DNA of 64,000 nucleotides from NCBI RefSeq assembly GCF_002214505.1, contig NZ_CP015103.1:434001-498000 (forward strand), given 5' to 3'. Position numbers and translations under genes: made by a program. Origin of the DNA: Thermococcus siculi. Lineage in GTDB: Archaea > Methanobacteriota_B > Thermococci > Thermococcales > Thermococcaceae. Every line of letters begins with the position of its first letter. Position 1 is the stretch's first letter. This document shows positions 53,384 through 61,942 of this stretch, piece after piece. A model generated the notes under the pieces. That model worked only from the letters and a program-made list of their open reading frames with translations, had not been told where the DNA came from and made no database searches.

Positions 53384-55189
53384 ATGCGGAAGGGCATTCT
53401 GGCCTTTCTCATAATTCTGATCGTTCTTGTAAGCGGTTGTCTCGGTGGTGGCAGCACATCGACGACGTCGAGTTCTCCATCGAAAACCACTCCCTTGGCC
53501 ACTAAGTCGCCCATAAAAGAAAAACCAGCCCCCTTAAAGTTTCTCTATCCTGAATCGCCAAAGGTTGTCAACTGGAGCTATGAAGAAGCCTACCGGTTTT
53601 TCGCTAACAACTACTCTAAGGTTCCATACTCCCAGTACGGCAACATAACGGTTAACTACTCGGACGGCACCTTCCACGGGAGGTACGAGTTCGTTCTCAC
53701 AAACTTCACCTCGGGGGTTCTCTATCTGGCACGTCTCGTAACTCCAAAGGACCCACTAACCCTCAAAATCACCATAGGAGGAGTCCCCCTCAACCTCTCT
53801 CGCGTTAACGCCTATCGCTGGACGTTCAGTAACGGTGCGGGCATAGAGTTCTACGCGGTTAACGTCTCCACGAACCTGACCGAGCTACACGGTGTCGCCA
53901 CCTACGAGTTTCGCTACCTGCCAAACGAGGACTACATCTTTGAACTCATATCGAACGATATTCACTTCGGGACGGATTTCTCGTGGTGGGAATTTGCCTC
54001 CAGAAATGTAAGCGTAAAGGTTCTCGTTAGATTCCCGGAAAACACGATTTTCGTGCTGTTTGGCTATGGCATAGTCCGCTCCGGAATGGAGGTCACTTAT
54101 GACTCTGCATCCCAGGGGGGCTTCATTCTCTACCTCCCCAACTTGGAGTGGAAGACATTCGAAATCGGTGGGACGAACTACACCGTTTACTTCCCCTCCG
54201 ACAAGTACAGTGAGGAAGGTTTCAACATCCTCAAGGCAGAGCTGGCTTTTGCCATGAACCTCTACGCCAACATGACGGGTATTTCCCCTGCCAGAAAGTT
54301 CGACGTGGTGTTCTATCCCGACTACCAGAGGATGATGTACAAGCGCTTTGGATCGGCCCCCTTCGCCGTCAACCGGGGGCACGTGATTATAGTCAACTGT
54401 CCAGTTGATATCAGGGACTCGGCGGTTAACTACGCATCGGTCATCTTCCACGAGGTGGCGCACGAATGGGCCGGCTACTACGCGCGGTTCAGGTTCATAC
54501 ATGAGCCACTGGCGACCTTCATGCAGATGGAAGCCTACGGGAAGTGGGATCCTGAGGGATATCCCCTCTGGCTGGACAACAACGAACACGGAACGGTTCT
54601 CTATGGAAACACCGTATCCTTCTACGAGCTCCTCCACCTCATCGAGGAAAGATCGAGATCGTCATATTCCTCCACTAGCTGGAGAGCGAACCCATACTTC
54701 TACACCCTCTACTGGAAGGGGGCCTTCGTGATCCGTTCCCTCCGCCTGGTTATCGGCGAGGAGAAGTTCTCCAAGGGGTTCAAAGAGCTATTCCACAGAT
54801 GTCATGACTCCTGGTGCAATGTTACTGACTTCCAGCGGACGTTTGAGGATGTTAGCGGTGAGAACCTCACCTGGTTCTTCAACGAGTGGTTCAACTCAAC
54901 ACTGGTGCCGGACTACAACGTCACCAACCTAAGCGTCGAGAGTAACGGCAACGGCTACACCCTTACTTTCACTATAACCGACGTCAGCAACTTCACGATG
55001 CCCGTTCCGATACGGATATACCTCGAGGACGGAAGCCACGTTGATAGAACCGTCTGGGTGAACGACACCGCCACGGTGAACATTGAACTGCCGCAAAAAC
55101 CAGTCGAAATCGTTATCGACCCGAACGAGGTCATGGTAAACGTGAACAGGGAGTTCGAAGTGGATGGGATAAAGGTGAGGGTCAATTAG
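53384..55189 (+). CDS. Lipoprotein metallopeptidase, M1-like (gluzincin)
   Basis: The 601-residue protein has a lipoprotein signal (FLIILIVLVSGC, Cys about 19) and a Ser/Thr-rich linker. A beta-rich region (about 50-270) precedes a zinc peptidase domain with IFHEVAHEWAGYY (HExxH near 356) and a downstream Glu in FIHEPLATFMQMEAY. A C-terminal beta domain (about 515-601) follows. It should act outside the cell on peptides as an M1-type aminopeptidase-like enzyme. A TATA element (CTTTTTATAC) at about 53342-53351 precedes the ATG by about 35 nt. Its stop is 2 nt from the convergent membrane-protein stop. Confidence 0.82.
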   Translation: MRKGILAFLIILIVLVSGCLGGGSTSTTSSSPSKTTPLATKSPIKEKPAPLKFLYPESPKVVNWSYEEAYRFFANNYSKVPYSQYGNITVNYSDGTFHGRYEFVLTNFTSGVLYLARLVTPKDPLTLKITIGGVPLNLSRVNAYRWTFSNGAGIEFYAVNVSTNLTELHGVATYEFRYLPNEDYIFELISNDIHFGTDFSWWEFASRNVSVKVLVRFPENTIFVLFGYGIVRSGMEVTYDSASQGGFILYLPNLEWKTFEIGGTNYTVYFPSDKYSEEGFNILKAELAFAMNLYANMTGISPARKFDVVFYPDYQRMMYKRFGSAPFAVNRGHVIIVNCPVDIRDSAVNYASVIFHEVAHEWAGYYARFRFIHEPLATFMQMEAYGKWDPEGYPLWLDNNEHGTVLYGNTVSFYELLHLIEERSRSSYSSTSWRANPYFYTLYWKGAFVIRSLRLVIGEEKFSKGFKELFHRCHDSWCNVTDFQRTFEDVSGENLTWFFNEWFNSTLVPDYNVTNLSVESNGNGYTLTFTITDVSNFTMPVPIRIYLEDGSHVDRTVWVNDTATVNIELPQKPVEIVIDPNEVMVNVNREFEVDGIKVRVN

Positions 55190-55191
55190 GG

Positions 55192-56160
55192 CTAAAACAC
55201 GCCCCATTCCTCTTCAAATTCCTTTTCTTCCCTTTCTCCTTCCGCTCTTTCCCTCAGCTCAACTCTGAAGCTCTCCTCCGCCTTGATGTCTGGCCTCAGC
55301 GGTATGTCGAGGATGGCCCTTATCCTGAACTCTCCGTGCCCCATAACGACTGTTTCACCGTTGAAGCCGCTGAGAATCAGCTTGGGGGAGACGGTTCCGT
55401 AGGTTCCCACCATTATAACCTTCTCCTCAGGGAGCATCGGCTCCCTGAACTCGAAGCTCTTGCCTTTACCGATGACCTTCTCGTAGTCGAAGCCTTTTGC
55501 CGTCAGGGCGACTTTGACCCTTCTGGCCTTATTGAGAGAAGAATAAACCGTCCCCGTTATGAACCTCCCCTCGCCCCTGAAGTTCACCTGGGCGGAGTCC
55601 CTATCCGTGCTAACCGTAACCGTTCCCGCGCCCTTTACCTCCCCCTCATCGGTGAAGAAGAGCACCACGATGTCCCTGTAAAGTTCATCTGTTATCCTCA
55701 CAGCGGGAACGCTCACCTTCCCAGTTCCATCGAAGGCCACCGTCGCTTTGAACCCCTCCTCAGGGAAGGCGACGTTCGAAGCCCTGCTCTTTTTGGAGGG
55801 AGTGAACTCTCTCTCAACGTGGTAGCTCCTGTTCTTCCCGCTCCCGACCCAGTAGCCCCTCAATTCGAGCGTTCCATACTCGAACTCGAGGCTCTCCGGG
55901 AACGAGACGCCAGAATCAGAGAAGGTGCAGGCATCTGCGAATCTCTGGGCCCTCCCGTATTCCCTTCGCTTTTTAACCAGGGCGTAGATTCCAAAGAACA
56001 CTATCGCCATGAAGAACGCGAAGAAACCGAGGACTATCAACTCGCCGCCCTGAACGCTGAAGAGCATGAAGCCGAATATGGCCGCAAATATCATCAGGAA
56101 TATCACCATGAACGCCAGGGCCAGCGCACTGCCACTCTCTTTGAGGACGACGACTTTCAT
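55192..56160 (-). CDS. Two-helix membrane protein of unknown function
   Basis: The 322-residue protein has two N-terminal helices (about 12-38 and 45-68) followed by a basic KKRREYGRAQR stretch and a cytoplasmic beta-rich region of about 240 residues, ending in a Glu-rich tail. The ATG at 56160 follows GGTGAGTCCG. The beta region has repeated G-x-V-x-V strands like an arrestin or fibronectin fold. I do not recognise the family. Confidence 0.65.
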   Translation of the reverse strand: MKVVVLKESGSALALAFMVIFLMIFAAIFGFMLFSVQGGELIVLGFFAFFMAIVFFGIYALVKKRREYGRAQRFADACTFSDSGVSFPESLEFEYGTLELRGYWVGSGKNRSYHVEREFTPSKKSRASNVAFPEEGFKATVAFDGTGKVSVPAVRITDELYRDIVVLFFTDEGEVKGAGTVTVSTDRDSAQVNFRGEGRFITGTVYSSLNKARRVKVALTAKGFDYEKVIGKGKSFEFREPMLPEEKVIMVGTYGTVSPKLILSGFNGETVVMGHGEFRIRAILDIPLRPDIKAEESFRVELRERAEGEREEKEFEEEWGVF

Positions 56161-56291
56161 CGGACTCACCGCTGGTATGTTTGTCTTCGAATCCTTATTA
56201 TGTTTCCTGAGTCACTCTAAAATTCGTAAAGAGCGAATGTTGGGAGGTCTGCGGGGACAAAAGAAAATTGGGGCTGTTGGCCCGACTTTGG

Positions 56292-57008
56292 TCAGTCTAG
56301 TATTACCTTTGATGTTTCATTTCTAAGCTTGAGCACTTTGAGGTATACCTCTTTCGTGGCCTCCACTTCTCTCCAAGTTCTATTTTTGATTTTCTCGTAG
56401 TCACCACTATCATAGAGTTCCCACACGGTGGTTCCGCTTGGTTTTCTGTCCTCTTCTTTGAGCAAGTTTTTAACCGTCCAGTTTTGTGATACTGGGCCTA
56501 GGATTCTGTGGTATTTTCGCTCTGGAATCAAAGGTGAGGCGGCAATGCTCAGGTCAAACTGTCTCAGCTTGAAGTACGTCTCGTAGAGCTTAGCTGGATC
56601 GGCTATTTCGTGCTTTAGACTCCTGACGAAGAGCACAGGAATATCGAAGCGCGAGATTCCAAAGCCTACGGCTATCGGTTCCGTGAGATTGGGATTCTTA
56701 TCGAGAACTTGGCCGAGGACTTCCCACCTCGTCCAGCTTTCCCGAATGTAGAAGTAAACCTTTTCCAAGAGCTTTTTCTCACGTTCTTCGATGCTACCAC
56801 CTTCTTGATCCCATATCCAGAACTCTTTCTTGGGTTCCCAGTTGTTGCTTTTGTCGAGTGGGAAGTATCTCTGAAAGACCCCTCCTATTACAAAGCCCCC
56901 GCTATCGTAGGGGTTGGCTTTGAGACCGGGTCTGTCTCTATATTCCGGTGGGACGTAGTATTCAATGTCGAAAAATATCAGATGGGTGGCTCCAGGCTTA
57001 AACCTCAT
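56292..57008 (-). CDS. DEDD-like nuclease (RNase H fold) coupled to viperin
   Basis: The 238-residue protein reads like a DnaQ/YprB-type exonuclease. Motif I is LIFFDIEYYVPP (Asp and Glu near residues 14-16), motif II is GFGISRFDIPVLF (Asp about 126), and a C-terminal helix WREVEATKEVYLKVL sits where motif III Asp is expected but has Glu. The ATG at 57008 (GGAGGGCTGAAG upstream) lies 11 nt inside the viperin gene end, so it is translationally coupled. Loss or change of motif III could mean an altered or structural role. The substrate is unknown. Confidence 0.6.
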   Translation of the reverse strand: MRFKPGATHLIFFDIEYYVPPEYRDRPGLKANPYDSGGFVIGGVFQRYFPLDKSNNWEPKKEFWIWDQEGGSIEEREKKLLEKVYFYIRESWTRWEVLGQVLDKNPNLTEPIAVGFGISRFDIPVLFVRSLKHEIADPAKLYETYFKLRQFDLSIAASPLIPERKYHRILGPVSQNWTVKNLLKEEDRKPSGTTVWELYDSGDYEKIKNRTWREVEATKEVYLKVLKLRNETSKVILD

Positions 57009-57882
57009 CTTCAGCCCTCCTCCAGTTGTAGATTCCTCCTCTGAGAACGAATTTCGAAAAATCAAACTTTACGCCACTTATTGCCTCCTCAAATGGTGCG
57101 TCGAGAAGTGATGGCCTGATGTTCTCCAACTGGGATTCCTCGTCATAGAATCTCCCGTATGGATCCATCATGAGGTAGGATTCAGTCATCAGATTGTTGT
57201 CTTCTGCTATCGGATTCAGGTCCTCGTGGCGTTCAATGAATTCTCTGAACTCCTCTTCCGTAACTCCCAGGGGTTTGCTCCCCTCGTTTACTCCTGAGAT
57301 GATCTTTAACTGGAATACCTTCCACCTGTCCGGTGAGATTCGTTTGATGACCCAGTGCATGTCCTCTTGGTGGTTCAGCTTCGTCACAACGGTGTTTATC
57401 TTTATCCCAATGTGAGGATAAAGGGTTCTTATCAGGTCTACAGCCTCAATGACTCTTCTAACGTGATCTCCATGGCCCCGTCCCAGTGCTTTTTCCACTT
57501 CCTCCCTTCCGCTGTCGAGGCTGATGCCGATCCAGTCGAGGTATTTGCCGTAGTTTTTCAGGAATTCTCTTCCCGCGCTCTCCGTCAAGTAATAGCCGTT
57601 GGTGACTATTGAAGTTGCCATTCCAAGTTCCTTGGCATACTTCACGAGTTCTCCAAGGTTTCTGCAGAGCAGAGGCTCACCACCAGTAAAGTTTATCTTC
57701 TCTACCCCGGCCTCCTTAAGTTTCGTTAGAATCAACTTTGATTTCTCGGGGTCGTTGCATATCTCTGGAACCTCTTTGAACTTTGCGAAGCAGAAACTGC
57801 AGCGGTAGTTGCACCTCTCGAGCATGTGCCAGTTGACCGCGAGTGGTGCCTTTGAAAAAGAAATAGAGAAGGGGACCTTCAT
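56998..57882 (-). CDS. Prokaryotic viperin (pVip), antiviral radical SAM enzyme
   Basis: Viperins use radical SAM chemistry to turn a nucleotide triphosphate into a 3'-deoxy-3',4'-didehydro chain terminator. The 294-residue protein has the iron-sulfur motif CNYRCSFCFA (Cys 24, 28, 31). Viperin-specific blocks follow in order: EKINFTGGEPLL, IVTNGY, YGKYLDWIGISLDS, ALGRGHGDH, INTVVTKLNHQEDM, ISPDRWKVFQLKII, FIERHEDLNP, ESYLMMDPYGRF and FVLRGGIYNW. It lacks the amphipathic ER helix of animal viperin. Its start overlaps the small SMP-like gene (ATGA), and the nuclease-like gene follows with overlap. It is AT-richer than the backbone. Confidence 0.9.
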   Translation of the reverse strand: MKVPFSISFSKAPLAVNWHMLERCNYRCSFCFAKFKEVPEICNDPEKSKLILTKLKEAGVEKINFTGGEPLLCRNLGELVKYAKELGMATSIVTNGYYLTESAGREFLKNYGKYLDWIGISLDSGREEVEKALGRGHGDHVRRVIEAVDLIRTLYPHIGIKINTVVTKLNHQEDMHWVIKRISPDRWKVFQLKIISGVNEGSKPLGVTEEEFREFIERHEDLNPIAEDNNLMTESYLMMDPYGRFYDEESQLENIRPSLLDAPFEEAISGVKFDFSKFVLRGGIYNWRRAEDEV

Positions 57883-58031
57883 TTCTTGCCCCCCTTAGAG
57901 TTCCTCGCGGCAGCGCTCATGGCCCTGCTCTTGAAGCCCCCGTCAGCTTTGACGGCCCTTCCGCTGTCCACGGCGCTCTGAATTCTCCTTGCGGCATCCC
58001 AGGTCATGGGCTTGGAACCCTTCTTGCCCAT
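57879..58031 (-). CDS. SMP-like small basic protein, first gene of the viperin operon
   Basis: A 50-residue frame starts with ATG at 58031 after GGAGGTGATCTCG and ends in TGA overlapping the viperin ATG by 4 nt. The product (KPMTWDAARRIQSAVDSGRA, GGFKSRAMSAAARNSKGGKK) resembles the seed-maturation-protein (SMP) type small domain found in bacteria and archaea. It has no catalytic motif and may bind nucleic acid or be a folding helper. Overlap with viperin makes co-translation likely. Confidence 0.65.
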   Translation of the reverse strand: MGKKGSKPMTWDAARRIQSAVDSGRAVKADGGFKSRAMSAAARNSKGGKK

Positions 58032-58098
58032 CGAGATCACCTCCAGATGGTTGTCAGTATGTTCTCTGCTCTTTTGTTGACTTGTAGATTATTGGAAC

Positions 58099-58115
58099 CA
58101 AATATTGAATATTTG
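58099..58115. promoter_or_regulatory. 17-bp palindrome in the viperin divergent promoter
   Basis: CAAATATT-G-AATATTTG is a perfect inverted repeat with one central base. It lies between the viperin operon start (58031) and the RHH-protein start (58167), just upstream of a TATA element (CTTTTATGG, about 58127-58135) of the latter. It is a natural operator for the RHH domain. Confidence 0.55.
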
Positions 58116-58166
58116 ATTCACAAAATCTTTTATGGGCAAGTAGAGAAATGGAGCGTGGGTGGTACA

Positions 58167-60443
58167 ATGGAAGAAAATGGTAGCTCATCTAAGAGAGAAT
58201 GGACAACCCTAAAAGTCCCTCCAGAGATCCACGATGCGTTTAAGGAAATCAAAAAATCACTCAAGGACAAACACGGCAAATCCTTAAACAACGGGGACGT
58301 CATGAGGTTCCTCCTTTATCTCGCTAAGATCGCCCTTGAGCTTGAAGGGAATCCCAAACTAGATGGTGTTGCAGAACCAATATCCTATGAGACCTTGAAG
58401 AAGTTGGAAAACTATTCTCAGCATATCTCTGAGAATTTTGGCATACCTGTGGAATACGTAAGGGGAGGCGTCCTCTGGGGCTTACTAGAGATTTCCAAGG
58501 ATAACCTTGACAACTGGAGGGTCGCCGAGTACTATCTCAAATTAGCTAAAGAGTGGGTAGGGACATACACTGTCAATGTTTATTCCGATGAAGTATCCAG
58601 TACTTTGGCCTCTATAATTGAACTCATATCCAGGATTGGCCAGAACAATCCACACCGAAAAGAAATACAGCGGAGACTGTTTCAAAGTGTGGAAGAGATC
58701 GTAGTAATTGCTTTCTTGGAGTCCCCAAGCAGAGTAATAAAAGCGCTGATTTTGAACAGATTACATACTCGAGACCTAGAGGGAGCTTTGGGAACTTTAA
58801 AGAGGGCATTGAAACAGGGGGTTTTCAAAGAGACCTCAGAATTGGAAGAACTAGTTCTCAAGTTTTTAGGGGAGGCTAATAGAGTCGGAGGGGATGAAAT
58901 ACTCTTTGAATTTGTGAAAGACCTTCAGAGAGCTTGTTCTTCATTAGAGACAGAGCTTCTGATTGTCGAAAATGCCGCTAGGTACATTGACGTAAAACCA
59001 TTCTATGAAGACCTCTCTGATAGGGGATATCTGCTCCCAGAAGATAGACTTGAAGTTGTCCGCTCCATGATTCGGTCTGCATCGCTGAGGAATGACGAAG
59101 AGCTTCTGTCCTACGCCATCAAACTCGCCAAAGAAGAACTGGAGAAACTCCGACAGAGCGATGTTCCTTCATTTAGATTCGAAAGAAGACATATTGTAGA
59201 GGAACTTGCCAAGAACGGCTTGGAGGACAAAGTAATTGAGCTAAAGTTTGAAGATGAGGTTCCATCTATCGGATACTACACCATAGTGACATTATCTAAG
59301 CTAAAAAGAGAGTTCCATGAGGGTTGGAGGGAGTTTAAACGTCTCTTAAATCTGGGATGCAAAGTCAACAAAAAATGTCCTGAGATAAAGCCATTCGAGA
59401 TCTTTGTACATAAAAATTGGGTTGATATAAGAGCAGAGTGTCTTGAGTTGAGTGGGACGGAGGAAGATTTAACCCAATTCGCAGTTTATGTATGGGGTGA
59501 CCTTTATGACCTTAAGACGGCAAGAATTGACGTTCGTTGTAACAATCAGCAAATTATATCTCTTGGGCTTTCAACTGGACTTCCAGAGGGCGTTCTTGCA
59601 AAATTGCTTGGGGCACTAATAAAGGAAGGATCCACTCCTATGGGAGACAAAATTTTAGCCGCACGGCTTCTCTCCTCCGTAGATAGTGAAAAAGACTTAG
59701 CTAGAAACATTTTGAAAGACGCTATAAACAGCATGAACTCTCACCAAATCCTTTACTTCATGGGGGATTCAGCTTTCCTTCAATTACTCAACGACTTGGA
59801 TTTTGATCCTCTCGAACTATTAAACAAAGCCTTAGGAGAATTTTTTAGTGAAAACAACAAATATTTCCCTTACACATATCTTAAAGCATTTATCAATGCC
59901 CTGGTTTTTACTAGATCTCCTTCAGAGGCGTTCGAGATTATTGAGAACGGAAGAATACTTGATGTGATTGATAAAACTATGGACAACACCCTCGCCGGCA
60001 AACTTCATACCCAGGAGCTTGGATGGACTAAAACTGAAATGATTGATTGGTTCGTTGAGGCAATGTTACAAAAGATGGGTCCTAGATATACTGCCAAGTT
60101 TATTTTAGAACAAGAAATTGCCACATCCCGCCTTCCGTGGTTGATCGAAATGACAATTGCTGAAGGAGACTTTGAAACGGCTTCCAAGCTTGCATCACGT
60201 TTTGGCCTCGGCTGGTTCGGGCAGCGTGACCTTCAGGCTCTGCTCGAGTATCGGACTGAAGAGTGCATCAACGAGCTTAAGGGGGCTATTCATGCAGACC
60301 ACAAAGACAAAGAACAGGAAGTTCCTGAATGCTATAAAGCTGTTATGTCTCTTCTAAGAAACTCCAAGAAAAAGGTGGATAAAGTGCTGATTGGAAAGCT
60401 TGCTGGAAGGCTTCTTTCATGGTGGGCTAGAATGGAAGTTTGA
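58167..60443 (+). CDS. RHH domain plus helical-repeat protein, divergent from viperin
   Basis: The 758-residue protein has an N-terminal ribbon-helix-helix-like segment (about 8-60; WTTLKVPPEIHDAFKEIKKSL, NNGDVMRFLLYLAKIAL). About 690 residues of alpha-helical, repeat-like sequence follow without transmembrane segments or a catalytic motif I can name. Helix pairs of about 35 residues with Leu-Glu-Lys composition suggest an ARM/TPR-like superhelix. The ATG at 58167 follows GGTGGTACA. GC is much lower than flanking genes. Divergence from the viperin operon and a shared palindrome point to joint regulation. Function unknown. Confidence 0.6.
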   Translation: MEENGSSSKREWTTLKVPPEIHDAFKEIKKSLKDKHGKSLNNGDVMRFLLYLAKIALELEGNPKLDGVAEPISYETLKKLENYSQHISENFGIPVEYVRGGVLWGLLEISKDNLDNWRVAEYYLKLAKEWVGTYTVNVYSDEVSSTLASIIELISRIGQNNPHRKEIQRRLFQSVEEIVVIAFLESPSRVIKALILNRLHTRDLEGALGTLKRALKQGVFKETSELEELVLKFLGEANRVGGDEILFEFVKDLQRACSSLETELLIVENAARYIDVKPFYEDLSDRGYLLPEDRLEVVRSMIRSASLRNDEELLSYAIKLAKEELEKLRQSDVPSFRFERRHIVEELAKNGLEDKVIELKFEDEVPSIGYYTIVTLSKLKREFHEGWREFKRLLNLGCKVNKKCPEIKPFEIFVHKNWVDIRAECLELSGTEEDLTQFAVYVWGDLYDLKTARIDVRCNNQQIISLGLSTGLPEGVLAKLLGALIKEGSTPMGDKILAARLLSSVDSEKDLARNILKDAINSMNSHQILYFMGDSAFLQLLNDLDFDPLELLNKALGEFFSENNKYFPYTYLKAFINALVFTRSPSEAFEIIENGRILDVIDKTMDNTLAGKLHTQELGWTKTEMIDWFVEAMLQKMGPRYTAKFILEQEIATSRLPWLIEMTIAEGDFETASKLASRFGLGWFGQRDLQALLEYRTEECINELKGAIHADHKDKEQEVPECYKAVMSLLRNSKKKVDKVLIGKLAGRLLSWWARMEV

Positions 60444-60518
60444 TGTTTTCCTCTTATCTTTCTCTAACCCCAGCAGTTTTATACTCTTTTTTGAGAATTG
60501 TTGTTCGGTGTTGCCAAT

Positions 60519-61196
60519 ATGGTCCGCCTCCCCTTCCGCGATGGCTTTTACGAGCTTCGCCCGAGCAAGATAGTCGCCCTCGCCAAAAACTACGCTGAAC
60601 ACGCCAAGGAGATGGAGAGCGACGTCCCTGAAAAGCCGATCTTCTTTCTCAAGCCGCCTAGCTCACTCATCGGACCCGGAGACCCCATAATTCTTCCGAG
60701 GATGAGCAAGCGCGTTGACCACGAGGTCGAGCTGGCAGTCATCATCGGAAAGCACGCGAAGCGCGTCCCTGCCGAGAAGGCCATGGACTACGTCCTCGGC
60801 TACACGATCCTGCTCGACATAACCGCCAGAGACCTGCAGTGGGAGGCCAAGAAGAATGGCCTTCCCTGGACCGTCGCCAAGGGCTTCGACACCTTCGCCC
60901 CGGTGGGTCCGAGGGTTGTTGACAGGCGGGAGTTGAAGATAGACGATCTCGAAATCGGTCTCAAGGTGAACGGCGAGGTGAAGCAGCTGGCAAGGACGAG
61001 TGAGATGATATTCAAGGTTCTCGAGATAATCGAGTACGTCTTGAGTATAATGACCCTCGAACCTGGTGACATAATTGCCACCGGAACTCCGGCCGGTGTC
61101 GGCCCGCTCAGGCACGGCGACCACATCGAGGCCTGGATAGAGGGGATAGGAAAGGTCGAGTTCGACGTTTTGAGCGAGGGGTCTATCCTCTGCTGA
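60519..61196 (+). CDS. Fumarylacetoacetate hydrolase (FAH) family protein
   Basis: The 225-residue protein has the FAH fold pattern: VALAKNYAEHAKEM, FFLKPPSSLIGPGDPIILP, the metal-binding DHEVELAVIIGK, LGYTILLDITARDLQW, then GLPWTVAKGFDTFAPVGP and GDIIATGTPAGVGPLR. Family members cleave C-C bonds or act as oxaloacetate decarboxylases or isomerases on 2-oxo acids; the substrate cannot be fixed. The ATG at 60519 follows CGGTGTTGCC. It marks the return from the AT-rich island to the backbone. Confidence 0.87.
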   Translation: MVRLPFRDGFYELRPSKIVALAKNYAEHAKEMESDVPEKPIFFLKPPSSLIGPGDPIILPRMSKRVDHEVELAVIIGKHAKRVPAEKAMDYVLGYTILLDITARDLQWEAKKNGLPWTVAKGFDTFAPVGPRVVDRRELKIDDLEIGLKVNGEVKQLARTSEMIFKVLEIIEYVLSIMTLEPGDIIATGTPAGVGPLRHGDHIEAWIEGIGKVEFDVLSEGSILC

Positions 61197-61247
61197 GATT
61201 GAAAAACTTTTTTAAGTTCTTTTTATCTGACGCTGTATGGTGGTATC

Positions 61248-61595
61248 ATGCGTAGAGGGGCCTCGCTTCTCCTTGCGGTTCTGGTTCTGCTCTCTGTCGT
61301 CTCGGCAGGATGTATTGGGGGCGGCAACTTCGTCTACTCGAAGGGCAAGACGATATCCCCTGGGGAGACCCGGGAGTGGCCTTTCAAGGGTCCTGTGAAC
61401 CTGACCATAAAGATCAGCTCCAGCGCTCCGGTGTCTGTAAAGATAGTCGGAGCTGACGGTTCGATTTTCAGGGACTTTGGGAAAACCCGGGACGTTGACA
61501 TCACCGTTGACCTCCCAAAGGGACGCTGGAAGGTCGTGGTGGAGAATCCCGGGGACGAAAAGGCTGTCCTGGACATCGAAATAAGGGGCCGTTAA
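61248..61595 (+). CDS. Small lipoprotein of unknown function
   Basis: The 115-residue protein has a signal peptide and lipobox (VVSAGC, Cys 22) and one small beta domain (TREWPFKGPVNLTIKIS, LPKGRWKVVVENPGDEKAVLDIEIRG), possibly a jelly-roll or PPC-like fold. A TATA element (CTTTTTTAAG, about 61207-61216) precedes the ATG. It would be anchored outside the membrane. Function unknown. Confidence 0.65.
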   Translation: MRRGASLLLAVLVLLSVVSAGCIGGGNFVYSKGKTISPGETREWPFKGPVNLTIKISSSAPVSVKIVGADGSIFRDFGKTRDVDITVDLPKGRWKVVVENPGDEKAVLDIEIRGR

Positions 61596-61942
61596 TGTCT
61601 CTACCTTCGTCCTTTATTCCGTTTTCCCCAAATTCATTCAGTTTTTCCAACTTCCACTGAGTATCGTTCGAACCCTTAAACTCGGGGTCAAAGCTCCTTC
61701 GAGACCATGATGTCGTAATGTGCGTTGGTGTCCACTTGTTCATTCTATTGATGAATTTATATTCATGCTGGTCCTAAAAATGTCGTAGAGGTCTTTTTTG
61801 AGTCGTTTCTGGATGTATGGGGGCCATCTTGGCTTTTACAAGCCTGAAAAACTTTATATTTTGGAAAGGGCCAATATCGAAGGATTGCACGTACCGATAT
61901 GATATGGACATGAATGCTCACAACTGTACAGGGGGTTGAGAG
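61596..61942. other. Intergenic region with the OPT transporter promoter
   Basis: No gene is supported in this 347-nt gap. A strong TATA element (AACTTTATATTTT, about 61850-61862) lies about 85 nt before the transporter ATG, giving a leader of roughly 55 nt. A small inverted repeat ATGAAT-TTAT-ATTCAT occurs at 61751-61766, and a degenerate ORB-like TTCCACTGAG near 61651. I see nothing else. Confidence 0.5.
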
